A DNA stretch of 64,000 bases. It comes from Calliphora vicina. Its lineage: Eukaryota; Arthropoda; Insecta; Diptera; Calliphoridae. The translations under genes were made by a program, and so were the position numbers. Shown piece after piece: positions 57,194-64,000 of the stretch; the first letter of the stretch is position 1, and each line of letters opens with the position of its first letter. A model generated the notes under the pieces. That model was not told the origin of the DNA, ran no database searches, and worked only from the letters and a program-made list of their open reading frames with translations. The DNA is taken from contig NC_088784.1 in NCBI RefSeq assembly GCF_958450345.1, positions 70,643,747 through 70,707,746 on the forward strand, written 5' to 3'.

Positions 57194-57910
57194 CAAGGTG
57201 GCGCAAAAGTAAACTTCCGATGTTTTTTGGCTGTAAAAAAAATGAAAAACTTTGATTCTTCTTGTGGATTATTTTTATCTGGTCTTTTAGTTTTTTTTAC
57301 ATCAAGTCGAGAATATGATGTCATGCAAATGGCCGCCGCCACAGTTGATTGTCATTTGAGCCCTTTTTATGAGATTTTCCATCACTTTGGCCAAAACTTC
57401 CGGCGATAGGTCCTCACATTCTTGACGGATATTGTCTTTAAGAGCTGCAAGAGTCTGAGGCTTGTTTACATAAACCCGCGACTTCAAAAAACCCCACAAA
57501 AAGAAGTCTGGAGGGGTCAAATCAGGCGATCTTGCTGGCCAGTGCAAATCGCCAAAACGGGAGATTAGGCGCCCGGGAAATGCATCCTTCAGCATATCGG
57601 TTGTGGCACGTGCAGTGTGTGCCGTTGCACCGTCCTGTTGGAACCACATGTTTTCCAATCCCAATTCATCAAGTTGCGGCAAAAAGAACTCGTTGATCAT
57701 TGCTCTGTAGCGCTCACCATTCACAGTAACCGTTTGGCCCGCGAAGTCTTCGAAGAAAAAAGGTCCGATGACTCCTCCATCGAAAACAGCACACCATACA
57801 GTGACTTTGAGCGGGTGTAATGGCTCTTCGTGGGTTACACTCGGATTTTCAGTGCCCCAGAAGCGTAAATTTTGCTTATTTACGTACGTGTTGGACGGCC
57901 GGGGAATCTG
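57194..57910 (-). pseudogene. DD41D (rosa-type) mariner transposase, N-terminally truncated
   Basis: From about 57883 to the stop at 57302 the minus-strand frame is open: VNKQNLRFWGTENPSVTHEE, LKVTVWCAVFDGGVIGPFFF (first Asp), MWFQQDGATAHTARATTD (second Asp), SPDLTPPDFFLWGFLKSRVY (third Asp), and the C-terminal GGGHLHDIIFST. There are 41 residues between the Asp of QQD and the Asp of PPDF, the spacing of the DD41D/rosa group of Tc1/mariner elements. The stop is followed by the element end (AAGGTGGCGCAAAAGTAA, 57194-57212). The HTH half is absent. No stop in the catalytic half suggests recent activity. Confidence 0.9.
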
Positions 57911-59763
57911 CGATAAAATTCACGTTGTGCCAAAGTCACCTACCGATTATTGATCAAATAAATAGTCAGCAATATTCCGCGTTCTGGAGCAGTGTATCGT
58001 TAGCAGAGTGTATTAGTATATAAAAGGATATGCAAGATTGTATCACCTATCTAGACGCAGACTTAGGACTTTATCGCTATTCTGCAGATACTTTATGACA
58101 ATTATTCAAAACATTCTTGTCCTGTGACACCTGAAAAGAGGACATAAAATACATATATACAATTCATTAAAGAGTTTCATAGGGAAATATCATGCAACAA
58201 AGTGTTATAACGAAGAATTTAAAAATTAGTTCAAGAAAACGTGTTCTGAAAACTTTTTTTCGAATAAGAACATAAAATCGACAAGAGTTGTCCACACGAA
58301 ATAAATTGTTATGCGCACAAGAAATTGTTCATTGTGTGAACAAATCTATAACTCGTCACTTCAGAGGGTTATAAACAGATTTTAAGAAAAGACAATCCAC
58401 TGGACATTGTCATTCATCTTGTGAGATAGTGTAAGGAAGTAGCAGTTCTTCCCTGCAGGAAGTGTCAATAGTGAAACTATACTGACTTACTATTGACACA
58501 GTCACCAGTGCTAGTGACTTATTTTACCCCAGACAAAGCTATTTACTATAGACATTTAACATGTGCGTGTCATTGGAAGTCTACTACTGACGATAATACT
58601 ATTGACTAGGAACTTATTCACTAGTACATTTTAGTAATTCTAATCTACACTTTTGGTACTTTTCTGAAGTAGATGTAAATAATGAAACTGCATATTTTGT
58701 TAACATTTGACGTTATATTAAACAAATTAAAAAACGAAATGGTATGAATTCATAACAGATGGAAGAGTCGTCTTCGTTGACGCTTCGTTGACAATGTCGC
58801 TAAAACGTCACCAAAATAGTTAACAAAACTGGTGACTTGGAGACACTTGTCCCCAGGTTTCCTTCAGGGTTGATACTTAAGCCATAGAGAAATACACATA
58901 CGAGTATTGTTTTTGTTTTTACATAGTTTGTTTATACTAGTACATTCACACCACTTAGGTTTTTTGACAACTGAGTTAGGTCTTTGATAGCAGAGTTTCC
59001 GCTCTATGTATATTTCTTTTTGACTCAAGCTAGAAGTGAATCATATTTTAGTGATAATTTATTTGAAAACCAAAAAAAAAGTCATAAGTTCTGTTAATTA
59101 TGACACATTATAAAAATAAATACAATCAAATGTCTCATTTTTTCTTTTAAGAGAAAAAATTGCAAGACTTTAATAATCACTATAGTAATTCTATAAATTG
59201 TTTATGATGATTATAATTATAGAGGTTTTCCTCCTTCTATAAGCCAATATATTGAGCCATAAAAGAGAAATATTTAGAATTGACCAAGGAAACTGAATAG
59301 TTATGTACATATATTGGAATAAATATCATAAAGACTGTAAACTCAATTGGTTGCTTTTGTAGTTTGAACGTTCATTGATCGAAAGAATATTGCGATGGCT
59401 TAATATGGAAAGGTCGTATCCCAACTTTTAGTTACTTTACAGGAGAAGGAAAAAACTCAATAAAACTTTAAATAAGTTAGGGATTTTTCTTTCAAACGAT
59501 TTTTTAAATGAGTTAGGGCTTTTTTATAATTACTGTAAATCTGTTATTCGTCAACATAGGAAACTGAATTTTTTAAGGGAGGTCTATTTGAGTTTTGTCT
59601 ACCAGAATATGTAAAAAAACGTAGTTTGGATAATACCTCTGGGGTCGTCCATAAAGGCTTACTACAATGTTAACATTATTTTTGGTTAGAGCTGTGTTTT
59701 AGCAGCATTTAATATTCACTGGTTTTTATTCAATGACGGTAAAGACAATTTAGGAGCAGAGTA
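57911..59763. other. intergenic sequence, nothing certain
   Basis: No gene. A 10-bp hairpin (TGTCAATAGT…ACTATTGACA) lies at 58463-58498; 58262-58300 resembles 3945-3985. The remainder has no recognised family. Confidence 0.45.
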
Positions 59764-59862
59764 ACCTAGCGTTTACACATGCAAATAACAGTTGAAAAAA
59801 CTCAACACATTCATACTTTTGCACTTTTTGTGTTCAGTTACTTGCATGTGTAAACGCTAGGT
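59764..59862. mobile_element. tiny MITE with perfect 21-bp terminal inverted repeats
   Basis: ACCTAGCGTTTACACATGCA A at the left and its exact reverse complement at 59842-59862. The match continues inward imperfectly. Total 99 bp. The motif GGCGTTTACACACACC near 59992 may be a fragment of a second copy. Confidence 0.85.
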
Positions 59863-60339
59863 AAACTACTGGCCAACCAATTGATTGAATTTAATTTAGG
59901 TGAGTAACAGAGTTTGTTGTCCTAGTCCATACTAATGAATGCTCGTTTAGTGTATGTGAAAAGATTAAGCATTTTCGTTTCACCGGCGTTTACACACACC
60001 AACACCACACCCCATTTAGTGACTTATTGCAAGTTCTACGACCGATTGGGTACATCAAATGTTCATTCCAACATCTAGAGTTAAATTTACAGTAATCGAT
60101 TTCGGTTGTTTTAAGAGATAACGAGAGAAACCCCATTGGGTTTTTTAGGAATAAACTTTCATTAAGCGCATCCTCTGTTTAAATTTAAATAAAATAAAGT
60201 ATGGGAGAGATATCACTGAAATGCCTACCTATGCCATTATGTGTGGAATATAGCATCGTGCAAATATAAGCAGCAGTTTTGCTGCATGGCGCGTTTACGA
60301 AATTTCCAATTTTCCATTACTCTGGTGAATAAATCAGCC
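59863..60339. other. intergenic sequence, nothing certain
   Basis: No gene is recognised; a related MITE end may be present near 59992. Confidence 0.4.
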
Positions 60340-60580
60340 AGCATTTGACTGAGTCGCAAAGCTCTGCGACTTAAGAAAACTCCACAAAAAATGCCTAATG
60401 GGGTCAAATCTCACGATCTCCATTCTGTTGAAACCACATGTCGTTAGTGTCCATACCATCCAATTAAGTCCAATAGAAGTTTATAATCAATGACTCGCCG
60501 TTGACCTTTAACGTCGTTCTCAAAGAAATATCGATCGATGATGCCGCCAATATCCACACCAAACAGTGACTTTTTCGAGA
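60340..60580 (-). pseudogene. decayed DD41D mariner fragment
   Basis: Minus-strand frames read KKSLFGVDIGGIIDRYFFEN (first Asp region shifted), VNGESLIINF, then DMWFQQNGDREI and, after a deletion, DLTPLGIF. This is the same order as in the element at 57194 but with an internal deletion, frameshifts and the second catalytic Asp changed to Asn. It joins Helitron sequence without a clear boundary at about 60580. Confidence 0.75.
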
Positions 60581-61293
60581 TGCATTGGATGCTCTTGGAT
60601 TTTGCCGCTGCAAATGTCCAGTAATTGCTTTGAAAAAACGTCTCCAGATTGGTCGTTCTGCAGCTAGACACGCATGTTCGAAGTCAGTTTGAGTTTCTTG
60701 ACGTGTTTCCACAAAACGAAGGACTGACAATGTTTGCCAAAAATCACCTGCCAAGAGAATTACATTACACCACCAAACCTTCTTTCATTGTTTCGTAAAT
60801 CTTGCATCGCTTTGTCTAATACATCCAAAGACTTTCTATGCGCCATTGTACACTCATCCCAAACGATCAGTTTGCTCTATTCTTGGAAATGTTGCATGTT
60901 GGATATTCATGATTCTTGTAATTTTGTGCAATGTTTGATTCGGTAAACTGGAAGAAACGGGAAATTGAATACAGCCGAACGAAATGTCAACGGGGATATT
61001 ACCCCTGCAAATGTCCAGTAAGTGCTTTGAAAAAACATATCCAGATTGGTCGATGTGCAGCTAGACACCCATGTTCGTAGTCAGTTTGAGTTTCTTGACG
61101 TGTTTCCACAATACAGAAGACTTCAAACATGCATTAAGTTCATCGGCTGATTAGACAAATTGGTCCAGCCGTTCTTCGATTTTAAATAAATTAAAAACCT
61201 AAGTTGAATTATGATGAAATTAGCCAAATCGGTGCAGCAGTTCCCAAGTGATGCGATTACCAACGAACGATATTTGATTTTTATTTATATAGA
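60581..61293 (-). pseudogene. Helitron fragment with Pif1-type helicase remnants
   Basis: Minus strand: KLIVWDECTMAHRKSLDVLD KAMQDLRNN (Walker B region, DEC), RRFGGVM, a frameshift, then LAGDFWQTL-like sequence (the GDFRQTLPV motif of Pif1 helicases) and KKLKLTSNMRV…FSKQLLDICSGKIQ. A second partial copy of the last part lies at 60995-61120. The 5' terminus TCTATATAAATAAAAATCAA after A at 61294 matches the Helitron at 19822-20698. No Rep domain was seen. This is C-terminal helicase debris of an autonomous Helitron. Confidence 0.82.
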
Positions 61294-63237
61294 TTATTCG
61301 GTAACGGCTTTTAGAGGCAAATATATTTACAATTTCATTGATAACGGTAATTGAAGTTATAAGATAACGGTAGCCCACCTTACTCAAACATTTTAAATTT
61401 TCGATTACGTTCCACTTATTATAAATGAGTGTTGCATACATTATTTAGCACTTGTATTACTGTTTATCCCTTTAAATAAGCTTTAATATACAGAAGATCC
61501 TTTGCTTAAGTTTTTTAAAAGTTACAAAATTATATATTTTCTGGGCTAACCACTGTGCAATATACAACAACAACATACATACATAGTTACATATACATTT
61601 ATAAATTTAAGTTAAATATCAATAATTTGAATTAATTTTGAAAATGTAATTAAATTATAAATAATTTTTGTTATTTATTTTATTATTTGGTTGAAAAAAC
61701 ACTAAAAAAATACCCTATTTGTATTTAAATATTAAAAATAATTAAATATACTAAATACTTATATACATAAACAAACAAACAAACATATAAATAATAAATA
61801 AATATAATAATCATTTAAAATAAAATTTATTGTATATCAAGCTGCGTGTGTGTGTGTGTGTAGGTGTTATGGAAATGTATGTGTGTATTTGAAAACACAA
61901 ATACAGGCACACACAACAAAATACACAGACACACATTTGAACATACCCATAGAAATTAATATTTAAATAATGAAAGAGAGTATGTATGTTAATTAATAAA
62001 ATTATTATTATTATTATTGCGATTATGATTATTAAATTAAATTATTATAATTATAATTACAACTATGCACTAGGAACAATTATGTACATTATTATTTTGA
62101 CAGTTTCAAAAGTATCCTATACAAGCATATATTTAGTACATATACATACTTACTTACCATAAATACATACATACATACTTACATTTATTATTACATTTAA
62201 TTAATTCTATTTAATATAATTTGTTTTAGGAAATTTATTAATTGAATAAAAATAACAACAACAAAATAAACAAAACTAAATAAAATTAAATGAAATGAAA
62301 TAAACAAATTTAAAATTTATGTAAAATTAAGACATCACTGCCATGTTAAATGAAAAAAAAAGAAAAATAAATGAAAATACCAAGACAAAATGAAAAACCG
62401 AAAATTATTAACCAAAACTAAATAAATTGTATTAATTTTTATTATGATTATTATTATTCTTATTGTTTCAGTTTCACTTTATAATATTAAAAAAAAAAAA
62501 ATACAAAGCAATTCGAAATAAAACATAAAAAAAATCACAATCTAAAACTTATCTTTTCTTAATTTTTTTTTTCTTTACGTATGTATAAAAAATACTAGAA
62601 TTTCATGTAGCGACTATGTAGAAAATATAATTATTTTAAAAGAGAATTAGAAAACATTGTTAAAACGAAATTCATATCAATTTTGGACAATTTTACACAG
62701 TGCGGTTTAATGGTTCGAAATTGTTTAACACTTTGATGTTCTTAAAGCAAAATCTGAGCTGATGCTGTATAATGTGTATGTACTGATTTTTTTAAAAGCT
62801 TTTATTTGATTTGAAATGTTTAGGTTAAAATTTGAAACTGAATTTTGGGTCAGTTCTTATGTTCAAAATTTCGAAATCAAATTCGAAAATTGGAAATAAT
62901 GTTCGAAAAATATTTAAAGCTGTTAAAATAATCTCCATATCATGCCTGATGACAATGGAATATTATGTTCGAAAATTCGAAAATATGATCGAAAAATTTT
63001 GAAAGCAATTAAAATAATCTCTAAAGCTTGAGGATTCTTTAAAATACAATTTTAGTTTTATTTGAGACAATTTCTTATAGTTTCCAATTTCGAATTTAAA
63101 TATTTTCAAAAAATTTTCATGAATTCAGAATATAATTTTTTATTTTATGTTCGAAAATTCGAATTTAGATTCGAAATATGTGAATGTTAAAGAATATTTA
63201 AAGTAGTTTCAGAATATAAGTTTTTTTTTTATAATAT
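61294..63237. other. A+T-rich sequence with microsatellites
   Basis: No gene. (GT)n is at about 61844-61862 and (ATT)n-like runs are near 62000-62060. Composition and short motifs (ACATACATACATAC, AATAAATAAA) at 61560-62640 resemble the brp 3' UTR tract rather than the transposon block before it. From 62640 to 63200 the repeated phrase ATGTTCGAAAATTCGAAA forms a diffuse array. Confidence 0.5.
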
Positions 63238-63700
63238 TGTTACGTTTTTACCTTTCAAAAACTTTGGTTTATTTCCTTTAAATAAGCCGGATAATTTTGA
63301 TTGCAAATAAAATCAGTTTAGTACTTAGTTTAAAATTGTAACAACTTTATTTATTAAAATTTATACAACAACAGTTTAAATAGTCACTCAGTGTTTATAT
63401 ACATGTTTATAAATTCGCTGAAATAAAAAAAAGTGTTGCCATACTTACAAACAATACTCAACTCAAAGCTTTTATTCAATGTTGTATGTTCCACAGCTAT
63501 GTTAATAATATTCAGAGATATGTTAACTGCTGTTATAGAAAGGTTGAGAAGCATTATTTATGTTAACTGCTGTTATTTCAAAAACCTGTCAAGCAACAAA
63601 TTATTAATTTTGAGTAAATCGAAATATTACTTTTACAAAATTGATATTTTTTCCTATAAATGTTATCCTTTTGTGTAGCTGTTTGATAAACATAAAACTT
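63238..63700 (-). mobile_element. diverged reverse copy of the solo LTR family
   Basis: Starts TGTTACGTTTTTACCTTTC and continues with GGTTTATTTCC, AGCCGGATAATTTTGATTGC, AACTTTATTTATTAAAATTT and TAGTCACTCAGTG, the reverse complement of the 3' half of the LTR at 44845-45462. Further right are AAAGCTTTTATTCAATGTT and GATATGTTAAC, matching its 5' half, with a deletion between. The far end is unclear. Confidence 0.8.
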
Positions 63701-64000
63701 ATTTGTTATCTATATTTATTGTAGGCCATTAAAATATAATCCAATAAAACTCTTCATATCCAACCAAGTAGGGTTTTAGATCGTGTAAATCTTTTAATTT
63801 TTTCACATTTATTGAGAAAACTCTGTCACTTGACTTCTTTCTGCACTAAACATGGATGTCTCGGCTTTGCTTCACCATAATATTATGACAGTATTTAATT
63901 TTTTTCTTTAAACAATGCATTTGCCTTTAATGTGTCCACTGGCCAAGCGACCACAAATGTATGAATTCATGTTGAAAACCGGGTATTTCGTAAAACTAAG
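63701..64000. other. sequence to the right edge, nothing recognised
   Basis: No reading frame with family features and no clear repeat end. Confidence 0.4.

Noticed and set aside
57617..57820. plus-strand frames over the DD41D mariner
   Set aside because: Shadows of the transposase frame on the minus strand.

Overview
This window is animal DNA from a fly (order Diptera). The A+T-rich composition, GT-AG introns of 64 bp to 15 kb, Drosophila-like protein sequence and dense DINE-1-like, mariner, Helitron and jockey-clade debris point to a higher fly with a large genome, perhaps a calyptrate such as a blow fly or house fly. The species is not resolved.

The only host gene I can support is bruchpilot (brp), the ELKS/CAST/ERC-family scaffold of the presynaptic active zone (T-bar). 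It lies on the + strand and fills roughly positions 1-54,000; the 5' end is outside the window. I could rebuild the 3' two thirds exon by exon: 15563-15652, 15817-16062, 16397-16885, 17332-17364 (11-codon microexon), 24442-24480 (13-codon microexon), 25079-25195, 35553-35573 (candidate 7-codon microexon), 40304-40486, 40556-40876, 46688-46876, 47107-48822, 48887-49126, 49195-49616, 49688-49822, 49950-50013 and 52828-52863 (stop). All junctions keep frame and together encode about 1,430-1,450 residues of almost uninterrupted coiled coil ending in AGPAGFLKSFF. A Q/H/G-rich open exon at the left edge (3-1292) ends at a consensus donor in phase 0, the phase of the next recognised brp exon 14.3 kb away, so it is probably an upstream or alternative brp exon.

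The introns are built from two materials: A+T-rich sequence near exons, and nested transposon clusters. The first large intron has a decayed unknown gene, a mariner, a 0.9-kb tandem duplication and smaller repeats. The 17.4-24.4 kb intron has Helitrons, a MITE and a foldback element. The 25.2-40.3 kb intron has a jockey-clade LINE split by at least three later insertions, DINE-1-like elements, an internally deleted mariner, a minisatellite and MITEs. The 40.9-46.7 kb intron has a large foldback and a 2.9-kb element bounded by TTAA, itself split by a solo LTR. The last intron has a second copy of the internally deleted mariner and more DINE-like DNA.

Downstream of the brp stop is a long A+T-rich 3' UTR-like tract, then a transposon block at 54.3-61.3 kb: a MITE, an RTE-like LINE, a DD41D mariner and a Helitron helicase fragment. 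A+T-rich DNA and a diverged reverse copy of the same LTR close the window.

The observations most worth following are the set of 21-39 nt phase-0 microexons, the TTAA-bounded element carrying an unfamiliar gene remnant, the two mariner copies with the same catalytic-domain deletion, and the possible long brp isoform using the left-edge exon.
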